In this document: piece by piece, positions 47,822-57,894 of the stretch
How the letters are laid out: each line of letters starts with the position of its first letter
Numbering within the stretch: position 1 is the first letter of the stretch
Assembly (NCBI RefSeq): GCF_030272615.1
Contig: NC_081406.1
Span: 234,897,922-234,961,921, forward strand
DNA from: Cryptomeria japonica
Taxonomy: Eukaryota; Streptophyta; Pinopsida; Cupressales; Cupressaceae
Length of the DNA: 64,000 bases
Reading direction: 5' to 3'
Program-made: the position numbers and the translations under genes
Notes under the pieces: generated by a model
Told to the model about the DNA's origin: nothing
What the model saw: the letters and a program-made list of their open reading frames with translations, nothing else
Databases searched by the model: none

Positions 47822-49087
47822 TGTCTACCCCAACTATAATGACAATAATAATACCTCTAATTGAAATCTCAATCCGAAGTTTGGACATTCATATGGTAGA
47901 GTTTACTGTTCTCATGGCTGGTGTTCATTTAGTTGTCAATCCAGGAACGTAAAACTTGAAATGGGTCTGCAATATATATGCACTAAGCTCCTTAAATGAT
48001 TATTCAGGATTACTACAATGACTAACATTATGCGGAAAGGAAAGGTAGGAATGGAAATCATAAAAGGCTAAATGAAAGCTTCACAAAACACTGCTGAAAT
48101 GATCTAATGAAAATAACAGGAATCACTTCGTTCTGTCTTCGCTGCAGGAATAGTCAAAGGATCTATTTCTAGTGGCTGCAGGAACAATCTAGTCATGAAC
48201 TTCTACTGCAACTAAGTAAAACTAACTTCAATGATCTTAAACACAGGATCACTCACCAAGTGGGCCCCCTTGGATGAGTGATATCAAACTCTCAGCAAAG
48301 AACTATTAATAGATCAGAACAACATATTCTTATTCATTTCTTCTTGAAAAATGATTACATATTCTAAAAGAGAAAATTTAGAATGCTTGACAAAACTCTG
48401 CTCAATTCCTTTTCATTTTGTCTAACTCTCAGAAAAGAAGGAAGAGCTTATTATAAAGAAAAGATCAACTACAATGGACAACTCAAGTTACGCCCAAAAG
48501 AAGAGGCGGATAATTGTCAGATGAAGGAGATAACTGAGAGCTTGGCTGTAGGAACCGTGGATCTGAAACTGAACCACAGTCTTTGCACACCAAAGCGATA
48601 TTTTACGAATTCAATATGCACCAGAGTTAAACTCCCATGCTGAAGTACAACTACTCTGATTATGCCATACATTATGCTCGCTTGAATCTCCTCCAGTTTG
48701 ACCTCCAGCTATCTAAACGTGATTCTCCAGTCCTTAGGCGTGAAAGAAAATGATCCACCGCAGCATCAATTATTATCTGCACTAAAATAGAAACAACATA
48801 CAAGGACATGCATATGTATCATACTTTTATTAATACATTCATTAACTCACATATGAAATTATACTAAATAATTTGCATATCACAAGGACAAATAATTTGG
48901 CTGTAGGAATAAATTGACATGGCTGTAGGAATTAACCGATAAAGTTCAAACATGATTTCTTAAGTTCAGTTTAAAAACATGGATTACATATAGTCAATTC
49001 ACAATACCTTACTATCACAATGCAACCCAAAAGATACCAAAAACCTAAGAGTCTTGATAAAAAACATGTCAATACATCGACTTATCA
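47822..49087 (-). repeat. Athila-like LTR, copy c (5' LTR, 1266 bp)
   Basis: Ends TGTCTACCCC...CGACTTATCA on the plus strand, next to the PBS on its left. The right flank CGAAG followed by GAGTCC is the Gypsy C integrase, the second half of the target site. Confidence 0.9.
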
Positions 49088-49181
49088 CGAAGGAGTCCTT
49101 TTGAGGTTGTCTATGGCAGACATCCAAGAGGGGTGTGTGAATTAAGAGAACTTGGTTCCATGGAGATGAGGGGTGTGTGAA
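49088..49181 (+). pseudogene. Gypsy C integrase, remainder after the insertion
   Basis: After the target copy the frame reads SPFEVVYGRHPRGVCELREL, the conserved integrase stretch that follows NRT(T/N)G in this family, and ends at TGA near 49180. The 14-mer gaggggtgtgtgaa occurs at 49128 and again at 49168, where the sequence turns into a Copia 3' end. The rest of Gypsy C is lost. Confidence 0.85.
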
Positions 49182-49427
49182 CTATTGCACTCTTATACAT
49201 TTTGCACCGGTAAATACAAATTTTGGTTTGTTGTATTTATTTTTCATATGCATTTGCTTACCTTTTTCCTTGCTATCAAAGGGGGAGTAGTAGTATGAAA
49301 TTTTTTTAAAGGGTCATAGTATACAACATGTAATTGCTAAGGGGGAGTTTTGAGTCATATTTTTTGTAATATGACACTTAGACAAAAAAATTTCCTAAGT
49401 GTTGCCATCAATGCCAAAGGGGGATAT

Positions 49428-50572
49428 TGTTGGCTCGATGATGATGTTTTTGATGTAATAGGTTGATTGATGACTTGTTTTATGTTGTCATTGATGCCAA
49501 CCATGTTTTTTCAGTCATCTAAGTCACTTAGTCCAATCAGTAAAGCTTAACTAGTAGTAGAAGTAGTTAAACAGTGAACAAGTAAGAAGTACAATGTTAT
49601 GATTAATCGACCAGTATGGGAAATTGGTGAAGAGTCAAGTGTTGTGGTTTGGAGTGAATGTTTATGACAATGGTAGGAGTCTATGTCTAAAGTTGCATCG
49701 GCAAATTTGAAGTTTGGAGCGAGTTATCATTTATTGTACAGTTAATTTGGAAGAACAGTTAACCAGTATAGCAAAATCACTTAAATCAGTAAAATTGATA
49801 GATATATTGTTTTATTTTTGTTTGTGGCTCACATAAGTAAAGGGTGTTAAGAAATATTGACTAGATGCATTGAACCTAGGAAATTGTTCCAAGGTTTTTT
49901 GGCAACTAAGAAGAGCTATTTATAAAAGGATGAATATTGTGTGATGATGTATTAGATGAAGGATCTAGATTGAAGATTTGATTGTGCGGTGGAAGATGAA
50001 GCTATGTATTGATGTTTATTCAGTGTTAGTTGTAGAACTAGAGAAGATCTTATCAGGCATAGAGGTGCTATATGCAAATCAACTATCTCTTGTTTCCTAA
50101 TAGTTGCAGTAGTCTAAATTTCTTAATCGAGTAGGTCCTAATAGGCCTGAATGTCTAAATCCCTTAACTGGGTAGCTCATTAATTTGGATTTAAATCCTC
50201 CAACAAGGTTTCTTGTAACAGGGTAAAGCTCCTAACAGAACTCATATTGTAAATCCCTTGACCGAGTGACTTCTAACAGGGTCTTCTCTTAATCGAGCAT
50301 CATTGATGTATGACCTTAACCGGTATGATCTTTATACTGCAGTTAGTGGATCTTGTGGGTAATAATTCCCACCGTGGTTTTTCCCATTTGGGTTTCCACA
50401 TGAAAAACATTGTGTTATGAGTTGCATGCTTTATTGGGTTTTATCTTATGTGGTTGTGTTCCTTACATGCTTGTAAGTTTCAAATTGATAAAAGTGGTGA
50501 TTAGATCTATATTGTTGTTTTTTCTTACACTAATTCACGCCCCCTCTCAGTGCCTTATAATTTTATCATAAA
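49428..50572 (+). repeat. 3' LTR of Copia D (about 1.1 kb)
   Basis: Starts TGTTGGCTC after the polypurine tract. The right end lacks a clear TAACA and probably lost its last bases where the next element begins at 50573. Contains the phrase cccaccgtggtttttcccat shared with other Copia LTRs. Confidence 0.7.
49921..49927 (+). promoter_or_regulatory. TATA box of the Copia D LTR
   Basis: TATAAAA about 490 bases into the LTR, comparable to the position in Copia A. Consensus and position only. Confidence 0.5.
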
Positions 50573-50873
50573 TGTTGTTATACTAGATCATTTTGGGGAC
50601 AAAGAGAAGTAACATGATGATATGATTCATGATTTGTAATTATAATATCATTTTGGAGGTTAGGATGGATCATTTTCTAGAATGTGAATTGTAATAAGGC
50701 ATGTAAGCCTGTATGTTTTGCCGCATGCTATCAGAATGAATCTATGATATTGTGGATGTTTGATTTCACATTTCCTCTATGTGTTTATGTGTTTTTGTTG
50801 CTTCTATTGTGTTACTCTTGCTACATGATCTAGATTGTTCTCTTTGAGAGCCCTTCAGACCATGGATGCATCA
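50573..50873 (+). repeat. 5' LTR of the short-LTR Gypsy (301 bp)
   Basis: TGTTGTTATACTAG...ATGGATGCATCA pairs with 60443-60742 (TGTTGTTATAATAA...ATGGTTGCGTTA). Shared words include gagaagtaacatgatgatat and tttgtaattataatatcatt. The right end is two bases before the PBS. Confidence 0.75.
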
Positions 50874-50882
50874 AATGGTATC

Positions 50883-52040
50883 TGTTGGATATGGTTTGTC
50901 ATTTTTTCTGCTAGGATATGTTATTTTCGTTGATGTTAACATATTCCTATAATTTATTCTGGTATGATTCAGAATATTTTCTGATCCGATTTGCAGTTCT
51001 TTGTTTTACCAAACTCTATCGATATTCCCTGAGGTATATTTTGGTGTGATCAGATCTGGTGCTGAGACATTGGGATATTGTTTTGGTTTGTCTTGTGTAT
51101 CTTCACTTTAGATGGTTCATAATTTGGTACTCCACGAGTTATCTTTCTTCGTGACAATTGTTGATTGATTGTGTTCTTGAGCTTCTAGACGTTGACATAT
51201 GAAGATTTGAAAAGTGGTGTTGCTGGAACTATTGCAGATGATTCTAACATTCTTGCTAGTGTTTCCTAGTCATGTCCTATTTGTTTTGGTGATCCATATT
51301 GATCATTGTACGAGTCTTTGGTGGTTTCTATAAATCGGTGATGATTTGCATGTTATGCGGTATTTCTAGTGGTGTAACGTGTTGTGGTTGATCTTGGTAT
51401 AATTTTCAGTGGAGTTGATCATTTGGGAGTTTGAATTAGGTCCATGTTATGTCATGTAAATGATTATATTTTTTCGGTAATCAATATTTGTATCGTGTGA
51501 TGTAATTTTGTAATTTAGGGTTGAGGTTTTAGCTGACCTTGTTATCAAGGTTGATGATTTGTATATATAGCTGAGATATTCATGTAGTTTGGGTGTCGAT
51601 GTAGTGTTTGCATTATCAAAGATAGGTGTATGTGCGAACAAGTGATTTATCTTTCGGTGTTGCAGGGCAAACATATGTGCTTAACCAAAATTGTAATTAG
51701 GTATTTGAAGATGTTATTATTTCAGTTCACTTCTTCCAGATTGTATTTTGAATCTTATTGTAAGTCAGTGAGACCTCCCTAAGGGTTGTATCCTTCTAGG
51801 AAAATATATTTTAAGAAGTGAGCTCTAGGTAGTGTGCCTAACTTCATGTGCATTCCCCATTGTTATATTTTCACATACTACTATAGAGTATCATCTTACT
51901 GTGGATAGGTTCCCACCATGTTTTTTCCCTTAACTGGGTTTTCCATATCAAAAATCTTGGTCTTGTGCTTAAATTTTTATGTTCCAATGAAGACTAATTC
52001 ACCCTTCCCTCTCAGACTTCCTTCTTGGCTACTACTAACA
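50883..52040 (+). repeat. 5' LTR of Copia B (1158 bp)
   Basis: TGTTGGATATGG...CTACTAACA, matching 56649-57889. It is shorter by about 80 bases, mostly because a stretch near its 3' end (between aaaaatcttg and ttgtgctt) is missing relative to the other copy. TATATATA lies at 51562-51569. Confidence 0.88.
51562..51569 (+). promoter_or_regulatory. TATA box of the Copia B 5' LTR
   Basis: TATATATA, also present at the same place in the 3' LTR (57329-57336). Position and consensus only. Confidence 0.45.
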
Positions 52041-52042
52041 AT

Positions 52043-52060
52043 TGGTATCAGAGATAGATC
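52043..52060 (+). other. Primer-binding site of Copia B (tRNA-iMet type)
   Basis: TGGTATCAGAGATAGATC, identical to the common plant PBS over its first 11 bases, two bases after the LTR. Confidence 0.8.
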
Positions 52061-52081
52061 CTTCGATAGAATCTTAATCGC

Positions 52082-53184
52082 TTGAGGAGATCTGGGATGG
52101 TTGCTCAAGGTATTCTCTTTAAGAAGGACAATCCAAGGTTTGATGGAAGCAAGTATACTATATGGAAGAACTGGATGGAGGTGCATTTGAAATTTCTTGG
52201 AGAAGATTACTGGAAGATTATAAAGAATCCCTATATTGTTCCTTGGAATGGACCATCTACTCCTAATGAGGTTAAGGAAGAAGAATACAATATTAGAGAG
52301 AAGGAAACATTGCTTAGTGCCCTGATTGATTCTGAAATGACAAATATTATGGGACTTCAAACCACACATGAGACCTAGGAGATACTTGAGATCCTGTATG
52401 AAGGTGACAACTAGGTTAAAGCTGGTAAGTTGTAGAGTTTGAAAGGAAAATATGTGACATTGAAGATGGGAGATGATAAGAACATACATTCTTTTATGGA
52501 TAAGGTGAATGATCTTGTCTTAGGTATCAGATGTGTCAGTGGAAGCATTGAGGAAGATGAAATTGCTACTAAGGTACTAAGATCTTTGCTACCTTCTTAT
52601 AAGAATAAGTTTGCTACTATTGATGAGACATGGAGTGTAACTATAGTGACAAGGGATGTGTTGGTTGGAAATCTTGCTACAGTTGAGCTGAGTGAGTTAA
52701 TAGAATCACATGGAAATTCTGAGACAACATTTAGAGCATCTATGTCTATATCTGCTAAGAAGAAGTATGATCTTGATGAGTGTATAATATCCAATATGAG
52801 AGAGAGATAAAAGAGAGCTTGATGAGCTTGAAGCATTGATTTCCCAGAGATTGCCTAAAGGTGTCGATAAGTATGATGGAAAGTTGCCTTTGAAATGTTT
52901 CTCTTGTAATAACATAGGACATTTTGCTTCTAGATCCCCAGAGAGAATGGCTAAGTATGATAGTCATGATAAGTTTGATAAGCATGATAGGAATAATAGA
53001 TATGGGAAGCATGAGAAGTATGATAAGCCTTATAAGTCTAAATGGAAGTTTAGGAACCATAAGAACTATTATTATGCTGCACATGAAGGTGTTACTAATG
53101 ATGAATTAGAATAAGATGTATTTGTGTTTATTACCATTAAAGAGGATAGACCTGTACCTATTGATTGTTACTGACGATGATTCA
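52082..53184 (+). pseudogene. Copia B gag
   Basis: Opens with FDGSKYTIWKNWMEVHLKFL, the usual Copia gag start, then (after stops) FMDKVNDLVLGIRCVSG and KVLRSLLPSYKNKFATIDE of the UBN2 domain. A GA-run at 52798-52810 carries a frame change. The zinc knuckle reads CFSCNNIGHFASRS, so the last Cys is Ser and the knuckle is probably not functional. A Lys/Asp/His/Tyr-rich stretch follows. A 76-bp tandem duplication at 53109-53260 shifts the frame before the protease. Confidence 0.85.
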
Positions 53185-53260
53185 GAATAAGATGTATTTT
53201 TGTTTATTACCATTGAAGAGGATAGACCTGTACCTATTGATTTGACTAAGTATTATATTG
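53109..53260 (+). repeat. 76-bp tandem duplication at the gag/protease boundary of Copia B
   Basis: GAATAAGATGTATTT begins at 53109 and again at 53185, and gaggatagacctgtacctat is repeated in each unit. The period of 76 is not a multiple of three and accounts for the shift from gag frame 0 to pol frame 1. Confidence 0.8.
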
Positions 53261-53790
53261 AGGAGAAATATTTGGCAGCTAAGGTAGAGGAAAAGGATGA
53301 ATGGGTGATTGAAAATGGTTGTTCACATCATCTAATTGGTGACAAGAGAAAATTTGTACGCATGGAAAGGTATGATGGTGGAATAGTTAGATTTGGAGAT
53401 GACAAAGCCTATGTAATCCATGGGAGAGGTTCTATTTCTTTTGGTGGTAAGAATAACACTAATGATGTCTTGTATGTTGAAGGTTTGAAGCATAACCTAT
53501 TGAGTGTTGGGCAGATGGTTGATAAGGGTTATGATCTATAATTCAAGGATGGTAAATGCAAGATCTTGAATGCCTCTGGTATAGAAATTGCATCTGGGAC
53601 TAAGATTGAAGGTAACATTTTTCATTTGAATGCTGGTGAGAAAAGTTATTTGATTGCTAAGATAGATGAGAGTTGGTTGTGGCATAGGAGAATGTGTCAT
53701 GTAAACTTTGACTCAATGATTAAGATCTATTCTACACAAGATGTTAGAGATCAGCCTAAGACTGGTAAGCTTGCTAATCTGGTATGTAAG
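53200..53790 (+). pseudogene. Copia B protease and GAG-pre-integrase
   Basis: The active-site segment reads WVIENGCSHH, where Copia proteases have (I/V)DSGCSHH, so the catalytic Asp and Ser have changed to Glu and Asn. VLYVEGLKHNLLSVGQ follows. A TAA at about 53539 takes the place of a Gln codon. GAG-pre-integrase has SWLWHRRMCHVNF. Same frame as the rest of pol. Confidence 0.85.
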
Positions 53791-54450
53791 GAATGTCAGT
53801 TGGGTAAGAAAACAAGAATTTCTTTCAAGAGAAAAAAATATACATCTGATGGACTACTACATCTTTTGATTAATGACCTATGTGGACCTACAAATGTTAG
53901 AAGTGTACAGGGTGATAGATATTTTATGTTGTTAATCAATGATTATTCTAGGATGATGTGGGTTGTCTTTTTGAAGGAAAAATCAAAAGCATTGGACAAA
54001 TGCAAGATATTTAAAGAAAAGGTTGAGACTGTGTCTGGATTGAAGGTGAAATGTCTAAGATCTAATAGAGGTGGAGAATTATGTTCCAATGAGTTTGATT
54101 CATTCTGTGAGATGCATGGAATTAGAAGACAATTATCTGCTCCTAGAACCCCTTAGGAAAATGGAGTTGTTGAGAGAAAGAACATAACTATTTTGGATGT
54201 TGCAAGGACTATGTTGATTGAAGGAAATGTTCTGAGGATCTACTAGAGAGAAGCCATTAGCACTATTGTTTACACATTCAACAAAGTTCACATCAAAGGT
54301 GATAACTATAAGAATCCTTATGAACTATGGTTTGGTCATGTTCCTACTGTAAGATATTTTAGTGTATTCGGTAGAAAATGTTATATCAAGAGAGATGAGA
54401 ATATAGGAAAGTTTGATGCTATAAGTGATGAAGGTATCTTCTTATGATAT
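53791..54450 (+). pseudogene. Copia B integrase
   Basis: CKECQLGKK begins the segment. The core has LINDLCGP with the first Asp, DRYFMLLINDYSR, and CLRSNRGGEL, where the second catalytic Asp is Asn (the same change as in Copia A). A TAG replaces the Gln before ENGVVERKN, which keeps the third acid. Further stops at about 54243 (for Trp) and 54445. One frame throughout. Confidence 0.87.
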
Positions 54451-55740
54451 TCAACTAAGAGCAAAGTGTATCGGTGTTATAATAACATACTGAGAAATAC
54501 AGTTGAGAGTGTAAATGTGAAGGTGGATGAGAACCTTGGGAAGGAGATCAGAGCATACGGTTATGATGATGGTCAACATATTGTTTTCGCTCTTGTTCAA
54601 CCTGAAGAGCCTAATCATAATGATCTGGTAGAGACTATTGATCTGGATATTGTTGCTACTGATGATGATGTTCAAAAAGTTGAGAATCAGAACAAACAAA
54701 AGACTCCAAGGTATGTAAGACTGAATCATTCTAAAAATTATATTATTGGTGATAAGAATAAAGGTGTGATGACTAGAAGAAGGTTAGTTGTTGAAGAAGT
54801 ATGTTTGATTTCTAAAGTTGAACCTAAATATGTTGTTGAAGCTTGTAAAGATGAGAGTTGGATGAGAGCTATGGAAGAAGAACTAGATTAGATTGAAAAG
54901 AATAATACTTGGGAACTTGTGCCTAGACCTAATGATAAGAATGTTATTGGTCCTAAATGGGTATTCAGAAATAAGCTGGATGAAGTCGGTGAAGTTGTCA
55001 TAAATAAAGCTAGACTAGTTTGTAAAGGATACTCACAACAAGAAGGAATTGATTATGAGGAGACATTTGCTCTGGTTTCTAGACTTGAAGTTGTTAGACT
55101 GTTGGTTGCTTATGCTACTTACAAATATTTCAAGGTATATCAGATGGATGTCAAATCAACCTTTTTGAATGGCGATCTGGAGGAAGAGGTTTCCATTGAA
55201 CAGCCTGATGGATTTTCACTGTGAGATGATGGAGACATGGTATGTACATTGAAAAAATCCCTTTATGGACTGAAACAAGTTCCTAGAGCCTAGTATGCTA
55301 GACTAGACAAATACTTGTTGAAATTGGGATTTACTAAAGGTGCTAATGATAGTAATTTGTATTTCAAGATTGAAAATGATAGCATCCTAATTGTTGAACT
55401 CTTTGTTGATGATATTATCTTTAGTGGTGATGATAACTTGAGCATGAAGTTTCTCCGTGATATGGAGAAAGAATTTGAGATGTCTATGATTGGTGAGATG
55501 AAATTCTTCTTAGGTTTGCAGATTGCACAGAAAGGAAAATGAATATTCATATCTCAAACTAGGTATGTGAAGGAATTGCTGAAGAAGTTTGGGTTAAATG
55601 ACTCCAAACCAGTTGGAACTCCTATGGTGACTAGTTGTAAATTGTATAAAAATTATGAATCTCCGAAAGCTAATAAGAGTCTACATAGATCTATGGTTGG
55701 TGGATTGCTATACCTTACTAAGACTAGGCCTAACATTATG
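54451..55740 (+). pseudogene. Copia B reverse transcriptase with upstream linker
   Basis: The linker carries TPRYVRLNHSKNYIIGDKN. RT begins near 54890 with [20 protein letters not shown]. The palm motifs are [12 protein letters not shown] and LFVDDIIFSG, both with acids intact, and VGTPM, GGLLYLTKTRPNI follow. Stops lie at about 54889 (for Gln), 55222 (for Arg), 55291 (for Trp) and 55540. No frameshift, unlike Copia A. Confidence 0.9.
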
Positions 55741-56355
55741 CATGTTGTTTGTATGGTTGCTAGATATCAAGCTGATTTGAAGGAGAGTCATGCCACTATT
55801 GTTAAGAGGATATTCGGATATCTAAAGGGAACTATGGATTATGGTTTATGGTACCCAAGGAATGATGATTTCATGTTATGTGTGTACACTGATGCTGATT
55901 GAGATGGTAATGTAGATGACTAGAAGAGAACTATTGATGGAGCATTCTTTCTAGGCAAGAAGTTAGTGTCATGGGCTAGAAAGAAATAAGATTCGGTGTC
56001 CTTAGCTACTGTTGAAGCTGAGTACATTGTTGCTGCTATTAATTGCACTCAGGTGGTTTGGATGAGGAAAATGTTGAAAGATATCAGAGTTATTCATGAT
56101 GAGCATACTATTATATACTGTAATAATTCCAGTGCTATCAATATCTCAAAGAATCTAGTGCAACATTCAAAGACTAAGCATATATCAATCGAATATCATT
56201 ACTTGAGAGAGAAAGTTGGTGAAGAAAAGGTGAAGATGGAGTATGTATCTACAAAGGAACATATAGCTAATATTTTCACTACGTGTTTGACTGCACATAC
56301 ATTTGTCTATCTAAGAGACAATTTAGGGGTATCCACCCCTCTTGATAAGAACTAG
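55741..56355 (+). pseudogene. Copia B RNase H
   Basis: LCVYTDAD is followed by TGA for Trp. ATVEAEYIVAA keeps the Glu, but IIYCNNSSAI and HIANIFT have Asn where the family has Asp, so two acids are lost by G-to-A change. LRDNLGV ends pol, with TAG after PLDKN. Stops also at about 55921 and 55987. Confidence 0.88.
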
Positions 56356-56648
56356 ATGCATTGAGTTGCATCGTACCAGTGGATTTCAGAGCTTTATCTT
56401 TTATCCAGATTGATGAGCTGGTCTTGCTCCTCTACTGGAGTAGTCTGTGTTTTGGGAGAAAGATTTATGTTTTCGTTTGGTTTTCTATTTTGGAGATCTT
56501 TGGCATTGTTGTCAAAGGGGAAGAAAGATCATGTGAAAATTTGCCTTATCTATCTTGACCCTAGGGAGAGTTTGTTGGTGATATCTTCTTTCTTTGCATT
56601 GACTATTTTTCATATTCATATGTTGCCATCAATGCCAAAGGGGGAGAT
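56356..56648 (+). other. Copia B 3' UTR with two polypurine tracts
   Basis: tcaaaggggaagaaaga near 56512 and ccaaagggggagat at the LTR edge (about 56635-56648). No gene is supported here. Confidence 0.8.
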
Positions 56649-57889
56649 TGTTGGATATGTTTGGTCATTGCTGCTGATAGGATGCGTTGTTGTCATTGAT
56701 GTTAAAATATTCCTATGATTTATTCCGATATCATTGGGAAGATTTTCTAATCCGATTTGTTGTTCTTTGTTTTTCTAGACTCTGATAGTATTCCATTCAG
56801 TATATTCTGGTGTGATCAAATTTTGGTGCTAAGACTTTGGGATATTGTTTTGGTTGGTCTTGTATATCTTCATTTCAGATGCTTCATGATTTTGTGCTTT
56901 GTAACTTAACTTTCTTCATGACAGCTGTTGATTGGTTGTGTTCTTGAGCTTCTAGACATTGACAGATGAAGATTTGAAAATTGGTGTTGGTGCAATTGTT
57001 CCAGATGATTCTAACAAGCTTGCCAGTGTTTCCTAGTTATGTCCTATTTGTTTTGGCAATCTATATTGATCGTTGTGTGAGTTTATGGTGGTTTCTATCA
57101 ACTAGTGATAATTTACTTGTTATGCAATATTTCTGGTGGTGTAGCATGCTGCAGTTAATCTTGGCATAATTTTTGGTGGAGTAGATCATTTGGAAATTTG
57201 AATTAGGTCCATGTTATGTCATGTAAATCATTATATTGGTTTGGTGATCGATCGTTTTATCGTGTGATGTAATTTTGTAATTGAGAGTTGAGGGTTTAGT
57301 TGACCTTGTTATCAAGGTTGATGATTTGTATATATAGGTGAGTTATTTATGTAGTTTGGGTGTCGATGTTGTGTCTGCATTATTAGAGAGAGGTGTATGT
57401 GTGAACAAGTGATTTATCTTTCAGTGTTGAGTTTGAGGTAAGATTGGTATTGTAGGGAAAATATATGTGCTTAACCAAAACTATAATTAGGCATTTGAAG
57501 ATGCTATTCTTTCAGTTCAATTCTTTCGAATTGTAGGTTGAATCTTATTGTAGGTTAGTGAGACTTCCCTAAGGGTTTTAGCCTTCCGGGAAAATATCTT
57601 TTGTGCAATGAGCTTTAGGAAATGTGCCCAATTACATGTGCATTCCCCATTGTAATATTTTCACATACTACTCCAGAGTATAATCTTACTGTGGATAGGT
57701 TCCCACCATGTTTTTTCCCTTAAATGGGTTTTCCATGTCAAAAATCTTGCTGTTGTGTGTTGTGTTGTTAATTTGCTTATTTGTTTATTGTTCTAGTTTG
57801 TTAGATCTATTGTTGTGCTTAAAGTTTAATGTTCCAGTGAAGACTGATTCATCCCCCCTCTCATTCTTCCTTCTTGGCTGCTACTAACA
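56649..57889 (+). repeat. 3' LTR of Copia B (1241 bp)
   Basis: TGTTGGATATGT...CTACTAACA directly after the polypurine tract, followed by target copy ATATC. Matches the 5' LTR along its whole length apart from the gap near the right end. Confidence 0.9.
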
Positions 57890-57894
57890 ATATC

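Larger units (their letters stand above)
32133..49087 (-). mobile_element. Athila-like Ty3/Gypsy element with third ORF, inserted in the Gypsy C integrase
   Basis: On the minus strand: 5' LTR (49087-47822), tRNA-Asp-type PBS, gag, protease with DLGAAIN, RT/RNase H, integrase, a third ORF after integrase, polypurine tract and 3' LTR. The target copies are AGAAG before 32133, GGAAG before 37323 and CGAAG after 49087, that is NGAAG with one decayed base. RT wording (FLDGFSGYNQIQIAPEDQEK; IYMDDFTTYG), the PBS and the extra ORF fit the Athila lineage. A tandem duplication has added extra host and element sequence at the left. Confidence 0.88.
26550..49181 (+). mobile_element. Ty3/Gypsy (probable chromovirus) element C, split by an Athila-like insertion
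   Basis: Order: 5' LTR, tRNA-iMet-type PBS, gag with zinc knuckle, protease, RT, RNase H, integrase to 32132, then the minus-strand Athila-like element, then the integrase resumes at 49088. RT before integrase marks Ty3/Gypsy. The 3' end (chromodomain region and 3' LTR) is absent: at about 49182 the sequence changes to a Copia 3' end. The stretch from the middle of RT onward is present twice because of a tandem duplication. Confidence 0.85.
49182..50572 (+). mobile_element. Copia element D, 3' end only (3' UTR and LTR)
   Basis: 49182-49427 carries three AAGGGGGA tracts (near 49280, 49338 and 49416); the last, ccaaagggggata, adjoins an LTR starting TGTTGGCTCGATG at 49428. The LTR has TATAAAA at 49921-49927 and the shared phrase cccccctctcag-like (cgccccctctcag) near 50540. 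It ends within about 30 bases of that, where the short-LTR Gypsy begins. No coding part remains. Confidence 0.75.
50883..57889 (+). mobile_element. Ty1/Copia LTR retrotransposon B, full length but decayed
   Basis: Both LTRs, a PBS, gag, protease, integrase, RT, RNase H and polypurine tract are present in Copia order. Flanks are GTATC (50878-50882) and ATATC (57890-57894), a 5-base target duplication with one change. Pol from 53200 to 56355 remains in a single frame with about eleven stops. The insertion lies inside the PBS of the surrounding Gypsy element. Confidence 0.92.

Noticed and set aside
49088-49186. Chromodomain at the end of Gypsy C
   Set aside because: The sequence leaves the integrase about 30 codons after the insertion and changes to Copia; no chromodomain is visible, so clade assignment stays tentative.
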